From positions 124,001 to 188,000 of the forward strand of contig JAJFLA010000056.1 in assembly GCA_021772935.1 (NCBI GenBank): a stretch of DNA of 64,000 nt. Reading direction: 5' to 3'. The notes under the pieces are model-generated. The model worked only from the letters and a program-made list of their open reading frames with translations, did not search any database and had not been told where the DNA came from. The position numbers and the translations under genes are program-made. Positions 1-9,878 of the stretch are shown in pieces (within the stretch, counting starts at the first letter, position 1; every line of letters starts with the position of its first letter). This DNA is from Gammaproteobacteria bacterium. GTDB lineage: Bacteria; Pseudomonadota; Gammaproteobacteria; Xanthomonadales; SZUA-36.

Positions 1-154
1 TCTCTCAGATGTAGTTTCAAACCCGGTACATGCGACCGGTGTTGGATTGCTACTTTATGGCAGCCAGGCGGATAGTAGTCGCAATCTGGCACTGTCTGGA
101 AGTGGTGATTCATTATTGTCCAGGGTTCAGAGTTGGTTTCGAGGTGAATTTTGA
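1..154 (+). CDS. ftsA: Cell division protein FtsA, C-terminal end (partial)
   Basis: Only the last 50 codons are in the window, read in the frame starting at base 2 and ending with TGA at 152-154. The visible tail contains HATGVGLLLYG and ends in SWFRGEF, matching the conserved FtsA end: an actin-fold strand, then a short linker to the C-terminal amphipathic helix that binds the inner membrane. FtsA is the actin-like ATPase that tethers FtsZ filaments to the membrane and recruits later divisome proteins. ftsZ follows 152 bp downstream in the same direction, the standard dcw order, which supports the call. Confidence 0.9.
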   Translation, partial: LSDVVSNPVHATGVGLLLYGSQADSSRNLALSGSGDSLLSRVQSWFRGEF

Positions 155-306
155 GACCGAGAGAGCTTATAAATCAGCCCGGGAAACAGGTTATTAAAAA
201 ATGGAATTCGTGAATCCGGAAAGTCAGACTAACAACAGAATTCGCTGCAAGGCGATCAACCGGGATTTAACGGGTATTTTTACGGCGAGCGAGAGGAGAT
301 ATAAAA
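155..306 (+). promoter_or_regulatory. ftsA-ftsZ spacer with ftsZ ribosome binding site
   Basis: This 152-bp spacer carries a strong Shine-Dalgarno AGGAG at 294-298, eight bases before the ftsZ ATG at 307. Its length would allow an ftsZ-proximal promoter as in other proteobacteria, but I could not pick out a convincing -35/-10 pair. Confidence 0.5.
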
Positions 307-1491
307 ATGTTTGAATTGGTGGAAAACTACACGCCCAGTGCAGAGATTAAAGTCATTGGCGTTGGCGGTGGCGGCGGAAATGCTGTATCACAGATGATTG
401 ATGCGAACATCGAAGGTGTAGAGTTTATTGCAGCCAACACGGATTCCCAGGCTTTGAGACAGTTCAAAGGCCGCACCCTGTTACAGATTGGTTCAAGTGT
501 GACAAAAGGCTTGGGTGCAGGTGCTAATCCAGAAGTTGGTCGTCAGGCCGCGCTGGAGGACCGTGACCGCATCATCGAGATGATCGATGGAGCAGATATG
601 GTGTTCATCACAGCTGGCATGGGGGGTGGAACAGGTACCGGAGCTGCACCGGTTATTGCGCAGGCTGCCAAAGAGTTGGGTATTTTAACGGTCGCAGTTG
701 TCACCAAACCGTTTCATTTTGAAGCAAAACGTCGCATGACAATTGCCGAGCAGGGTATAGAAGAACTGTCCAAACATGTGGATTCGTTAATCACCATACC
801 CAACTCCAAGCTGCCCGAGGTTATGGGTGAAGATGCGTTGTTATTGAATGCCTTTAAGGCGGCCAATGATGTTTTGCAAGGTGCGGTTCAGGGTATTGCA
901 GAATTGATTACACGACAGGGTCTCATCAACGTGGATTTTGCTGACGTGCGAACCGTTATGTCGGAAATGGGTATGGCAGTAATGGGTGCCGGTCAGGCGA
1001 AAGGTGAAGATCGTGCCATTATGGCGGTACAGTCCGCCATTGGAAGTCCGTTGCTTGAGGATGTGAACCTTCAGGGTGCCCGCGGCGTGCTTGTCAATAT
1101 TACTGCTGGCATGAATCTGACGATGAGAGAATTTGAAGAGATCGGTTCAGCTGTGTCCGACCTGGCTTCAGATGATGCCACTGTTGTAATTGGCACTGTG
1201 ATTGATCCCGAAATTGGTGATGAACTGCGCGTAACTGTGGTGGCAACCGGTCTTGGCGATAGTCAGGTTAAACGTAAACCGGTTGAGTCGATTGAAAAGA
1301 CCATTCATGTGGTCCGAAATGGAACCACGGGTCAGCCAGAACCCACGTACATGGGTGATGAGAATCAGCCCCATTATACTGGAGCTGCAGGCGGTCGGCG
1401 GGCGGACTCGGGAACTACGGATCTGTTTGCACCAGATGCGAGTATTGACTACCTGGATATCCCGGCGTTCCTCAGAAACCAGGCTGATTAA
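307..1491 (+). CDS. ftsZ: Cell division GTPase FtsZ
   Basis: FtsZ is the tubulin-like GTPase that polymerises at mid-cell into the Z ring. The 394-residue product has the usual length. The tubulin signature GGGTGTG lies at residues 106-112. The catalytic T7 loop NVDFADV is near 208-214, so head-to-tail subunits can complete the GTPase site. After a variable linker (about 320-375) it ends with the conserved C-terminal peptide DYLDIPAFLRNQ, which binds FtsA, ZipA and MinC. The ATG is preceded by a strong AGGAG. ftsA is upstream and lpxC downstream, the standard gammaproteobacterial order. Confidence 0.99.
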   Translation: MFELVENYTPSAEIKVIGVGGGGGNAVSQMIDANIEGVEFIAANTDSQALRQFKGRTLLQIGSSVTKGLGAGANPEVGRQAALEDRDRIIEMIDGADMVFITAGMGGGTGTGAAPVIAQAAKELGILTVAVVTKPFHFEAKRRMTIAEQGIEELSKHVDSLITIPNSKLPEVMGEDALLLNAFKAANDVLQGAVQGIAELITRQGLINVDFADVRTVMSEMGMAVMGAGQAKGEDRAIMAVQSAIGSPLLEDVNLQGARGVLVNITAGMNLTMREFEEIGSAVSDLASDDATVVIGTVIDPEIGDELRVTVVATGLGDSQVKRKPVESIEKTIHVVRNGTTGQPEPTYMGDENQPHYTGAAGGRRADSGTTDLFAPDASIDYLDIPAFLRNQAD

Positions 1492-1699
1492 CTCTCAGTT
1501 ACAGGTCCGGCAGTCCCGGAAGGGATTTGCTCGCCGTAAATTCCTGGACGTTTGGTCCAGTAATCCCAAGGCTGTCGGGTCCTGATTGTTAAATAGTTGT
1601 TAATTATCAATATTTGCTGGAGAGCTCTTGATAAATTCTATGTTGATATAGTGGATTGTGATAGTATTCCGTCGAATAATAGGCCCTGGTGCCACAAAA
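1492..1699. other. ftsZ-lpxC intergenic region
   Basis: This 208-bp spacer holds a small hairpin at 1544-1560 (CTGGAC, 5-nt loop, GTCCAG) with no T-run, so it is at best a weak attenuator. Two TTGATA boxes (1628-1633 and 1643-1648) and TATAGT-like boxes occur, but with a poor 13-bp spacing, so I do not assign an lpxC promoter. Confidence 0.35.
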
Positions 1700-2611
1700 A
1701 TGATCAGACAAAGAACCCTCAAAAACGTCATTCACGCCACCGGCGTCGGTTTGCATACCGGTGATAAGGTATTCATGACGTTACGGCCAGCGGCGGTCAA
1801 TACCGGAATTATATTCCGCCGTGTTGATTTGGACCCGGTTGCTGAGATCGCTGGTTTTGCGACCAATGTTGGTGATACCAGCATGTCGTCGACATTGGTC
1901 GACGGTGAGGTGCGGGTTGCCACAGTTGAACATTTGCTATCTGCACTGGCAGGTATGGGTGTTGACAATGCGTACGTAGATCTGAGTGCTCCGGAAGTAC
2001 CTATCATGGACGGCAGTGCCGGGCCTTTCGTTTTTCTGATTCAATCAGCGGGTATTGAAGAGCAATCAGCAGCAAAACGATATATTCGCATTCTGGAACC
2101 GATCGAATATCGTTGCGAAGACAAATGGGCAAAAATTGAGCCCTATGAAGGTTTTCGCGTTTCATTCAAAATCGAATTTGATCACCCGGTTTTCAAATCG
2201 CATACAAGTTTTGCCTCTGTTGATTTTTCGACCACCTCATTTTTGAAAGAAGTTTCCCGTGCACGCACGTTCGGCTTTATGCGTGACTTGGAAATGTTAC
2301 GTGATCGAAAGCTGGTGTTGGGTGGTAGCCTGGATAATGCGGTGGTCCTCGACGATTATCGTGTGCTCAACGAAGATGGGTTGCGTTATGAAGATGAGTT
2401 CGTCAAGCACAAGGTGCTTGATGCTATTGGTGACCTTTATCTGCTGGGTCATAGTCTTATCGGCGCCTATTCAGGATACAAGTCCGGTCATGAACTGAAC
2501 AACCAATTGCTAAGACGGTTACTTAGACAACCTGAGTCCTGGGAAGAGGTTACTTTTGACGAGCAGGAATGTGCGCCTATTTCATACCTTCAACCTGCAC
2601 AGGCGTTGTAA
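1700..2611 (+). CDS. lpxC: UDP-3-O-acyl-N-acetylglucosamine deacetylase LpxC
   Basis: LpxC catalyses the committed, zinc-dependent deacetylation step of lipid A synthesis in the cytoplasm. I start it at the ATG at 1700 (MIRQRTLKN), giving 303 residues in line with the E. coli enzyme. An in-frame upstream extension of 14 codons has no family similarity. The zinc ligands are visible as H78, H237 and D241, with catalytic E77 (VEHLL motif) and H264, each offset by one from E. coli numbering. Its presence shows that the organism makes lipid A, which matters for reading the sphingolipid and Lpt-like genes further along: any sphingolipid here would coexist with, not obviously replace, LPS. Confidence 0.98.
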   Translation: MIRQRTLKNVIHATGVGLHTGDKVFMTLRPAAVNTGIIFRRVDLDPVAEIAGFATNVGDTSMSSTLVDGEVRVATVEHLLSALAGMGVDNAYVDLSAPEVPIMDGSAGPFVFLIQSAGIEEQSAAKRYIRILEPIEYRCEDKWAKIEPYEGFRVSFKIEFDHPVFKSHTSFASVDFSTTSFLKEVSRARTFGFMRDLEMLRDRKLVLGGSLDNAVVLDDYRVLNEDGLRYEDEFVKHKVLDAIGDLYLLGHSLIGAYSGYKSGHELNNQLLRRLLRQPESWEEVTFDEQECAPISYLQPAQAL

Positions 2612-2728
2612 TGCAGATGAGGTGCGTCAATGAGTCCTGTACAAAACGAGTATTTCATAAGGCGGACATTGATATCCGCAACTTAATACTTCTGGCCAAA
2701 TAGGTAAAAAACTCGAAAACTGTTGTTA

Positions 2729-3190
2729 TTAGCGGTTTCGACGGGTGTTAATTTTTTCAAAAATTGCCTGGATGTCAGCATCACCACTGTCTGATGCAAA
2801 CCTGCCGAGTGCTTCAATGGCAGCAGACGATAAAGCCCGTGTTTTAGGTGTTTCGGGTTGGGGGCGGTTGACTGGGGCAATGCGTATTTTCACACGTTCA
2901 ATTTTGAATTCGCCTTCTTCCCTGAATGAGTCAAGTAACTGTTGCGAGATCATTTGGATGCGTGTGGCAAATGTGGCGTTGGAACAAACCAGGATAAGGC
3001 AATGATTACGAAATTCAGCAACCTGGCAATGGGGCGACAAAGCGGGATCAAGTCTGGATTCCAATTGTTGGTCGAGACGGTCCAATTCGCGGGCATGGGC
3101 GAGAAGTTGCCCAAATCCAGGGTTGCGGTTTTGCATCAGCGTCTGCACGCTTTTGAACTTACCGCCAGGTTTTCTTGAAGAGTCAGACAT
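2729..3190 (-). CDS. dciA: DciA family (DUF721) helicase-loading protein
   Basis: This 153-residue product matches the DUF721/DciA family: a basic N-terminus (KPGGKFKSVQTLM), then a KH-like domain of about 90 residues containing LVCSNATFATRIQ and QQLLDSFR, and a disordered basic tail. DciA loads the replicative helicase DnaB in bacteria that lack DnaC. It is antisense to its neighbours, between lpxC and an M23 peptidase, the position seen in Pseudomonas. The 117-bp lpxC-dciA gap contains a weak hairpin (GCGGA, 8-nt loop, TCCGC) near 2662-2680. Confidence 0.88.
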   Translation of the reverse strand: MSDSSRKPGGKFKSVQTLMQNRNPGFGQLLAHARELDRLDQQLESRLDPALSPHCQVAEFRNHCLILVCSNATFATRIQMISQQLLDSFREEGEFKIERVKIRIAPVNRPQPETPKTRALSSAAIEALGRFASDSGDADIQAIFEKINTRRNR

Positions 3191-3237
3191 TGTTAAACAC
3201 TAAACTATCCTCAATACTTGCTGCCAGCAAGAACTAT

Positions 3238-4113
3238 ATGCAGTCACTACAAAGCAAGCACGGTAGGCGTGTAGTGCCGATTTTACTCATGCTGACATTT
3301 TCTATGTTTGTTATCGGCCGCTGGAGTGCATCCATGCCGGAGCTAATGCAGCAGACAATGGCCGAAATGAGGATTGAAATCATACAGCAACAGAATATGC
3401 TTGATCAGTTGTCGCGTGAGCAAGAAACGAACATTAATGCACTGGCTGCCAGACTGGCCGAGTTGAAAGCCGCTTCGACCCGTCTTGATGCATTGGGTGA
3501 GCGCCTTGTCCAGTTGGGTCAGTTGGATACGGAGGAATTCAATTTCAACCAGCCACCAACAGTAGGTGGGCCTGAACGACTCGTCAATGATGGTCAAACA
3601 AATATGATGGTAATGAGTCAATCTATCGGTCACTTGTCACGGATGTTCAACAGCCAGTTCGCTCGTCTTGATGCTCTACAATTATTATTGCTTGACAGCA
3701 ATTTGGAGAATGAAAGAACACCCGCAGGGTGGCCTGTTAGTTCAGGTTGGATATCTTCGGGTTTTGGCGAACGAAATGACCCCTTCAGCGGAAAACCAAC
3801 TCACCATGATGGCCTGGACTTTGCGGGTGTTAAAGGTACCGAGGTGTTAGGTGTTGCCGGTGGTGTGGTGACCTGGTCAGGTTCGAGACAGGGTTATGGT
3901 AAGCTTCTTGAAATTGACCATGGGAATGGTTACATCACACGCTATGCTCACAATGATGATCTGCTGGTTAAGGCTGGTGAAAGGATTATTGCCGGCCAGG
4001 TAATTGCCACAATGGGTGCAACGGGCAGGGCCTCTTCACCGCATGTTCATTTTGAAGTGCTGTATAAGGGCAAAGCGGTTAACCCGTATCAATTTGTTAA
4101 GAATATGCGTTAA
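3238..4113 (+). CDS. M23 family peptidoglycan endopeptidase, membrane-anchored
   Basis: This is a LytM-type zinc endopeptidase acting on peptidoglycan crosslinks in the periplasm. From the ATG at 3238 it has 291 residues: an N-terminal membrane segment (about 12-29), a coiled-coil stalk (about 40-100), and an M23 domain from about 175. Zinc and catalytic residues are H190 and D194 (HHDGLD), H238 (YAHND) and H271 (HVHF), so it looks active rather than a degenerate activator. A longer TTG-initiated form from 3175 is possible but would overlap the divergent dciA start. The gene sits just upstream of secA, as in Pseudomonas. Confidence 0.88.
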   Translation: MQSLQSKHGRRVVPILLMLTFSMFVIGRWSASMPELMQQTMAEMRIEIIQQQNMLDQLSREQETNINALAARLAELKAASTRLDALGERLVQLGQLDTEEFNFNQPPTVGGPERLVNDGQTNMMVMSQSIGHLSRMFNSQFARLDALQLLLLDSNLENERTPAGWPVSSGWISSGFGERNDPFSGKPTHHDGLDFAGVKGTEVLGVAGGVVTWSGSRQGYGKLLEIDHGNGYITRYAHNDDLLVKAGERIIAGQVIATMGATGRASSPHVHFEVLYKGKAVNPYQFVKNMR

Positions 4114-4365
4114 GCAGCCTCTGGTTTATTCTGAGCGAAGTAGATTGCGAGTCAAGATATTCAGAATTGCCAACAGTAAGCGCTTGAAGCGACGAGAAGC
4201 TGGACATTTTGGACGCAAGATACTAGTTCATGAATAGATTAAAGGCTCCTTAAGCAAGTGCATGGCAATATTTGGGTTAAAATTACTTGTATCATTGAGC
4301 AATTGACCCCATTTATTTCGCGGGGCACTACACCATTTAAAACTATCCGGAAAAGCTAAAACCTC
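4114..4365. other. secA upstream region
   Basis: This 252-bp, fairly AT-rich spacer must hold the secA control region. No SecM-like arrest peptide is recognisable, and no clear promoter or riboswitch-like structure stands out. Confidence 0.3.
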
Positions 4366-7086
4366 ATGTTGAACGCACTGTTTACCAAAATATTTGGCAG
4401 CCGAAATGACCGTGTTGTAAAGAAAATGGGCCGGGTCGTTGACCAGGTCAATGCATTTGAAGACGGCATCAAAGCGCTCTCCGATGAAGAACTCAAAGCC
4501 AAAACGGCTGAGTTTCGTCAACGTTTTACTGCTGGCGAAACACTTGATGCCTTGTTGCCAGAAGCGTTCGCTACTGTCCGCGAGGCCAGTGTCAGAACAT
4601 TAGGCTTACGTCATTACAATGTCCAGTTGATCGGTGGCATCGTTTTACACCAAGGCATGATCTCGGAGATGAAAACCGGTGAAGGCAAGACGTTGATGGC
4701 CACATTAGCGTGTTACCTGAATGCCTTGAGTGGGCATGGGGTACACGTTGTGACAGTCAATGATTACCTGGCCAGTCGTGATGCTGAGTGGATGAGGCCA
4801 ATCTACCACGCACTCGGCATGGAAGTAGGTGTGGTCATTCCGGGTATGACACACGATGCCAAGCGTGCCGCTTATGCTTGTGAGGTCGTTTATGCTACCA
4901 ATAACGAGCTGGGATTTGATTATTTACGCGACAATATGGCGTTTACCGTAGATCAAAAAGTCCAACGAGATCATATTTTTGCCATTGTGGATGAGGTTGA
5001 TTCCATCTTGATTGATGAGGCACGTACGCCGCTGATCATATCAGGCCCTGCAGAAGAGACACCGCAACTTTACGTACGTATCAAGCAGTTGATTCCTAGT
5101 ATGCAACTTGCCGAAACACCGGAAGTGGGCTCCGAAGAAGTGCCTGCCGGTGACTTCACGATCGATGAGAAACAAAAACAGGTTTACCTGACTGAAGATG
5201 GCATGGCCAAGGTAGAACAGTTAATGGTCAGTGGTGGCCTGCTAACGGCCGAGGACAGTCTCTATAACGCACAAAATCTGAACCTGGTTCACCATCTGAA
5301 TGCGGGGCTTCGAGCTCAACACCTATTCAACAAAGATGTAGATTATATCGTCAAGGATAACGAAGTTGTTATTGTTGATGAGTTTACCGGGCGTACGCTG
5401 GCTGGTCGACGTTGGTCAGATGGTTTGCACCAGGCGGTTGAGGCCAAAGAAGGTGTGCCAATCCAGCGTGAAAACCAGACATTGGCTTCGATCACTTTTC
5501 AGAACTACTTCCGTTTGTACAAGAAACTGTCTGGTATGACCGGAACGGCCGATACGGAAGCCTATGAATTTCAGTCCATTTATGACCTGGAAGTGGTAGT
5601 CATTCCCACAGCCAAGCCAATGATCCGTCTGGACCACGACGATCTGGTGTTTCTGAAGGAAGAGATCAAGTTCAAGGCCATCGTTGAGGATATCAAAGAT
5701 TGTTCGAAACGTGGTCAACCGGTGCTGGTGGGTACAACCTCGATTGAGACCTCTGAACTGATTTCCAAGCTGTTGAAAAAAAATAAAATCAGTCACGAGG
5801 TTCTAAACGCCAAGCAACATGAACGCGAGGCACAGATCGTCGCCCAGGCGGGGCGGACTTCCGCGATAACTATCGCAACCAACATGGCCGGACGTGGTAC
5901 TGACATAGTGCTCGGTGGTAGTTTTGATGCTGAAGTTGCGGAGCTTGGTGAAGGCGTAAGCGAGCAACAGATAGAAGAGCTTCGTGAGCAATGGCAGCAA
6001 AAGCACAATGCAGTGCTTAAGGCCGGCGGTTTGCACATTATTGGTACCGAGCGTCACGAGTCTCGTCGTATTGACAACCAGTTACGTGGACGTTCAGGTC
6101 GCCAGGGTGACCCAGGCTCGTCTCGTTTTTATCTGTCACTTGAAGACAACCTGATGCGCATTTTTGCATCTGACCGGATGTCATCAATGATGCAACGTTT
6201 TGGCATGAAAGAAGACGAGGCCATCGAGGCTGGCATGCTGAATCGCGCGATTGAAAATGCTCAGCGTAAAGTCGAAGCACATAACTTTGATATCCGTAAG
6301 CATTTGCTGGAATATGATGATGTTGCCAATGATCAGCGCAGGGTGGTTTATGGACAACGTAATGACTTGATGGAAGATGAAGATATCCATGATGTCATTC
6401 TTGAGTTCAGATATAACGTATTTGGCAGCATTGTGAACCGATACATGCCGGAAGGCAGCATTGATGAACAATGGGATATCCCGGGTCTTGAGAAAGCACT
6501 GGAAGGTGAGTTTGGTATTAAGGTTCCGATTCACAACTGGCTGGAAAAGGATGAGAACCTGACAGATGTGGATGTTAATGAACGTATATCAGCTGCGGTT
6601 AACGCACATTTTGAAGCCAAAGAAGCCGATACCGGTGCTGACGTTATGCGTCATTTTGAAAAGGCTTTGATGTTGAACGTACTGGATCAACAATGGAAAG
6701 ACCACCTGGGTAATATGGACTACCTTCGTCAGGGGATTCATTTGCGGGGTTATGCCCAGAAACAACCGATGCAGGAATATAAGCGTGAGTCGTTTGAAAT
6801 GTTCTCGGCGCTACTTGAAAACATTCAGCACGAGGTTGTCAGGGTACTCGCACGTGTGCAAGTGCAGGCTGAAGAAGACGTTGAAGCAGTGGAGACACAG
6901 CGACGGCAGGATGCCCCAATGGAATATCGTCATGATCAGGCTTCGGCAGTTTCAGGTGGCCAAGATCAAAATGGCCCTGCCCCTGATGAACCTTTTGTTC
7001 GGGATGGGCGAAAAGTAGGTCGCAATGAAGCCTGTCCTTGTGGATCAGGTAAAAAGTTCAAGCATTGCCATGGAAAATTGACTTAG
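4366..7086 (+). CDS. secA: Preprotein translocase ATPase SecA
   Basis: SecA is the motor that pushes unfolded preproteins through SecYEG. The 906-residue protein has full length: N-terminal amphipathic helix ([14 protein letters not shown]), Walker A TGEGKT at 104-109, DEVD Walker B at 209-212, preprotein-binding domain, second nucleotide-binding fold with [11 protein letters not shown], helical scaffold, and a C-terminal zinc finger [14 protein letters not shown] that binds SecB. An acidic, Gln-rich linker precedes the zinc finger. coaE is convergent, starting only 36 bp after the stop. Confidence 0.99.
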   Translation: MLNALFTKIFGSRNDRVVKKMGRVVDQVNAFEDGIKALSDEELKAKTAEFRQRFTAGETLDALLPEAFATVREASVRTLGLRHYNVQLIGGIVLHQGMISEMKTGEGKTLMATLACYLNALSGHGVHVVTVNDYLASRDAEWMRPIYHALGMEVGVVIPGMTHDAKRAAYACEVVYATNNELGFDYLRDNMAFTVDQKVQRDHIFAIVDEVDSILIDEARTPLIISGPAEETPQLYVRIKQLIPSMQLAETPEVGSEEVPAGDFTIDEKQKQVYLTEDGMAKVEQLMVSGGLLTAEDSLYNAQNLNLVHHLNAGLRAQHLFNKDVDYIVKDNEVVIVDEFTGRTLAGRRWSDGLHQAVEAKEGVPIQRENQTLASITFQNYFRLYKKLSGMTGTADTEAYEFQSIYDLEVVVIPTAKPMIRLDHDDLVFLKEEIKFKAIVEDIKDCSKRGQPVLVGTTSIETSELISKLLKKNKISHEVLNAKQHEREAQIVAQAGRTSAITIATNMAGRGTDIVLGGSFDAEVAELGEGVSEQQIEELREQWQQKHNAVLKAGGLHIIGTERHESRRIDNQLRGRSGRQGDPGSSRFYLSLEDNLMRIFASDRMSSMMQRFGMKEDEAIEAGMLNRAIENAQRKVEAHNFDIRKHLLEYDDVANDQRRVVYGQRNDLMEDEDIHDVILEFRYNVFGSIVNRYMPEGSIDEQWDIPGLEKALEGEFGIKVPIHNWLEKDENLTDVDVNERISAAVNAHFEAKEADTGADVMRHFEKALMLNVLDQQWKDHLGNMDYLRQGIHLRGYAQKQPMQEYKRESFEMFSALLENIQHEVVRVLARVQVQAEEDVEAVETQRRQDAPMEYRHDQASAVSGGQDQNGPAPDEPFVRDGRKVGRNEACPCGSGKKFKHCHGKLT

Positions 7087-7122
7087 TCTACGGACTTTTC
7101 AGCTATAAAGAGACCCGCCAGG

Positions 7123-7758
7123 TCACCGTTGTTGTGTTGCCAGTTGTGTGTATCTTTTGTGCAGTCGGGCTACTGCATCACGTGCCAGCGTCAACGAACC
7201 TGAGTTATTCAGAACCTCATCCGCAATTTCTAAACGCTGTGCCCTGCTTGGCTGAGCTGCCAAAACTTGCAATGCTTGTTGCCGGTTGCAGTTGTCTCTG
7301 GCCATTAAACGATGGACCTGAGTGTCAGGTTCAACGTCGACGACCAACACACGGTCGAGATACGGGTAAACATCCCTATCAGCCAATAGCGGAATGACCA
7401 GGATGCAATAAGCAGAGGTTACGGCTTCAATGGCCTTTCTGACTTTCTGCCTGATTTGTGGGTGCAGGATGGACTCCAGGTGTTTGCGTGCTTTTGGGTC
7501 AGAGAAAATTAGATCTCTTAAATCCGACCTTTTAAGCTGCCCATTTTTATCAATAAACTGGGTTCCCATTGTGTGTTTTATTTCTTCCAGAGCGGGTTGA
7601 CCAGGTTCTACAATTTCATGTGCGATAACGTCGGCATCGATAACCGCGATGCCAAGTTTGGCAAACTCATCTGAAACAACGGTTTTGCCTGAAGCAATGC
7701 CACCGGTGAGTGCAATGGTGAAAGGATGGTTGGTTTCAAGCACAGGGTTCGGGCTCAC
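7123..7758 (-). CDS. coaE: Dephospho-CoA kinase CoaE
   Basis: CoaE phosphorylates dephospho-CoA in the last step of CoA synthesis. The 211-residue protein has the P-loop GGIASGKT at 19-26 and the family's lid and CoA-binding regions (VDVEPDTQVHRLMARD). The start is a GTG at 7758. Its stop-proximal side abuts secA convergently. Upstream it is separated by 7 bp from pilD, so it is the last gene of the pilBCD-coaE operon, a gene order conserved in pilus-bearing gammaproteobacteria. Confidence 0.95.
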   Translation of the reverse strand: MSPNPVLETNHPFTIALTGGIASGKTVVSDEFAKLGIAVIDADVIAHEIVEPGQPALEEIKHTMGTQFIDKNGQLKRSDLRDLIFSDPKARKHLESILHPQIRQKVRKAIEAVTSAYCILVIPLLADRDVYPYLDRVLVVDVEPDTQVHRLMARDNCNRQQALQVLAAQPSRAQRLEIADEVLNNSGSLTLARDAVARLHKRYTQLATQQR

Positions 7759-7765
7759 AATCAGA

Positions 7766-8647
7766 TCAGAGGCCGCCTAAGCCACTACTCCTCAGGTATA
7801 TATTGATGATTTGATCACCCCACATCAGGGCTATCCAGCCAGCCAATGCAATAAACGGCCCAAATGGCATGGGTTGTGATGATTTGTGGCGCTTGAGAGC
7901 AATCATGATCAGCCCGATCACAGCACCAACCAGGGAAGATAGAAGAATGATTAATGGCAACATTTGCCACCCTGTCCAGGCGCCTAGCGCTGCCAGTAAT
8001 TTGAAGTCGCCGTAACCCATACCTTCTTTACCGGTCAGTAAGCGGAACAGGTGGTACACGAGCCATAAAGACAGATAACCGGCCAGTGCACCGATAATAC
8101 TACTGACAGGGTCGGTGAATACATTGAACAAGCTTAAAAATAGCCCTGCCCACAGCACAACGAAGGTAAGGTCATCGGGCAGTAGTTGGTGGTCAATGTC
8201 GATGGTAGCCAATACGATGAGTAATGCGGTTAATCCAATTGCAGCCATTGATTGCAGAGTCGGTCCAAAATGCATCGCCACCACCAGAAACAATATGGCA
8301 GTGGTGGCTTCAATCACGGGGTAGCGGATGGATATGGGTGCTTTACACCCAGCACAGCGTCCTTTCAGGAACACGTAGCTCAGCAAAGGGATGTTTTCAT
8401 GGGCTCTTATCAAGTGGCCACATTTGGGGCATTGTGAGCGCGACCACATAATACCTGGTGGTGGTTCAGCCACCGCATTGTCCTGGTTTTCAATTTCCAG
8501 CAATTCTTTGCACTGGCAGTGCCAGTCGTGTTGAAGGCGAGCAGGTAGTCTGATGATGACGACATTGAGAAATGAACCGATTAACAGACCGAAAACCAAT
8601 ACCCCAGCAAAAAACAGAGGAGAACTAGTGCTAATCAATTCCAGCAT
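7766..8647 (-). CDS. pilD: Type IV prepilin peptidase/methyltransferase PilD
   Basis: PilD is the inner-membrane aspartyl protease that removes the basic leader from prepilins and N-methylates the new N-terminus. The 293-residue polytopic protein has the bifunctional form: an N-terminal cytoplasmic loop with two zinc cysteine pairs (CPKC 73-76 and CAGC 98-101), and the two catalytic aspartates in the contexts ATIDIDHQLLPDD (about 150) and GYGDFK (D214). It should process both pilins encoded upstream in this window. pilC is 6 bp upstream, coaE 7 bp downstream. Confidence 0.97.
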   Translation of the reverse strand: MLELISTSSPLFFAGVLVFGLLIGSFLNVVIIRLPARLQHDWHCQCKELLEIENQDNAVAEPPPGIMWSRSQCPKCGHLIRAHENIPLLSYVFLKGRCAGCKAPISIRYPVIEATTAILFLVVAMHFGPTLQSMAAIGLTALLIVLATIDIDHQLLPDDLTFVVLWAGLFLSLFNVFTDPVSSIIGALAGYLSLWLVYHLFRLLTGKEGMGYGDFKLLAALGAWTGWQMLPLIILLSSLVGAVIGLIMIALKRHKSSQPMPFGPFIALAGWIALMWGDQIINIYLRSSGLGGL

Positions 8648-8653
8648 TGAGGA

Positions 8654-9874
8654 TTAAATGACGGCAGCCATCTTGAAAATGGGCAGGTACATGGCAATCA
8701 CCATGGTGCCAACGATTAAACCTATGAAGACAATAATTAACGGTTCCAGCAGGCTGGATAATGCGTCTACGGAGTTACCTACTTCCTCCTCATAGGCCTC
8801 TGCTACCTTGAGCAGCATTTCATCAAGAGAGCCGGCCTCTTCGCCAATGGCGGCCATTTGGATAACCATGCCTGGGAATACGTTGGTTTGCTGCATAGCA
8901 AGCTGCAACTGGTGGCCAATCGCAACATCGTCCCGAATGTTTGATGCTGCATTGTTGTAAACAGTATTACCCGTGGCGCCTGATACGATTTGTAGAGCAT
9001 CGACTATCGGAACACCGGCCGCGAAAGTAATTGCCAGGGTTCTACAAAAACGGGCAATGGCAGATTTCTCAAGGATATCGCCAACAATAGGTACTTTTAG
9101 AGAAATCCGGTCAATCCAATGTGAGAATGGCTTAGAGCGCTTTTGTGCCATGATGAAAGTGACAATAAAAGCAATGAAGAAGAATAATACATATAAACCA
9201 TTTGCTCGCAGCCAGCGGCTCGTATCAATGATCGCCTGTGTAAATGCGGGTAAGGCAGCACCAAAACTTTCAAAGATACCTTCAAATTGAGGAATCACAT
9301 AAATCAACAGAATGGCAGATACCATGATAGCAACACCGACGACTGCAATCGGGTAATACAGGGCTTTCTTGATCTTACCTTTAATGCTTTCGATACGTTC
9401 TTTATAGGATGCAATTTCGTCCAGTATGGTATCCAGCACACCGGCGCTTTCACCCGCTTTGATCAGGTTGGTATAAAGCTCATCAAATTGGACCGGGTGC
9501 TCTTTTAACGCTTCATATAAGCTACCACCACCTTCCACTTCAGTGCGGATTTTTTCTACCATTGTCCGCATTCTGGGGTTTTTGACACCGCTGGCGATAA
9601 TTTGAAATGATGTTACCAAGGGCACACCGGATTTCAACATGGTCGCCAGTTGGCGGCTAAAAACTGCGATCTCCTTGGGTGTGATTCGCTGACCTGCACC
9701 ACCGAATAATGCTTTGGGCTTTTTCTTTACCCGGATGGGGTTGATACCTTGGCGTCTAAGTTCCGCCCGCACCAAGTTGGGGTTGGGTGCGACTTGCTGG
9801 CCCTTTAGCTTGTTGCCGCGTTTGTCGCGCCCTTCCCAGAGGAAGGTAACGAGAGTCGTTGGTGCTACCGCCAT
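8654..9874 (-). CDS. pilC: Type IV pilus inner-membrane platform protein PilC
   Basis: PilC (GspF family) is the inner-membrane platform on which PilB and PilT act to add or remove pilin. The 406-residue protein has two repeated GspF cytoplasmic domains (about 70-195 and 275-400), each followed by membrane helices. The first domain shows AVFSRQLATMLKSGVPL, the second ARFCRTLAITFAAGVPI. Only 4 bp separate it from pilB, consistent with translational coupling. Confidence 0.97.
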   Translation of the reverse strand: MAVAPTTLVTFLWEGRDKRGNKLKGQQVAPNPNLVRAELRRQGINPIRVKKKPKALFGGAGQRITPKEIAVFSRQLATMLKSGVPLVTSFQIIASGVKNPRMRTMVEKIRTEVEGGGSLYEALKEHPVQFDELYTNLIKAGESAGVLDTILDEIASYKERIESIKGKIKKALYYPIAVVGVAIMVSAILLIYVIPQFEGIFESFGAALPAFTQAIIDTSRWLRANGLYVLFFFIAFIVTFIMAQKRSKPFSHWIDRISLKVPIVGDILEKSAIARFCRTLAITFAAGVPIVDALQIVSGATGNTVYNNAASNIRDDVAIGHQLQLAMQQTNVFPGMVIQMAAIGEEAGSLDEMLLKVAEAYEEEVGNSVDALSSLLEPLIIVFIGLIVGTMVIAMYLPIFKMAAVI

Positions 9875-9878
9875 AAAC

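Noticed and set aside
1658-1699. Upstream in-frame extension of lpxC
   Set aside because: The 14 extra residues are not family-like, and the ATG at 1700 gives exact alignment of zinc and catalytic residues with known LpxC.
4228-4521. 97-codon minus-strand frame overlapping the secA start
   Set aside because: It is antisense to the conserved SecA N-terminus and has no protein-family features.
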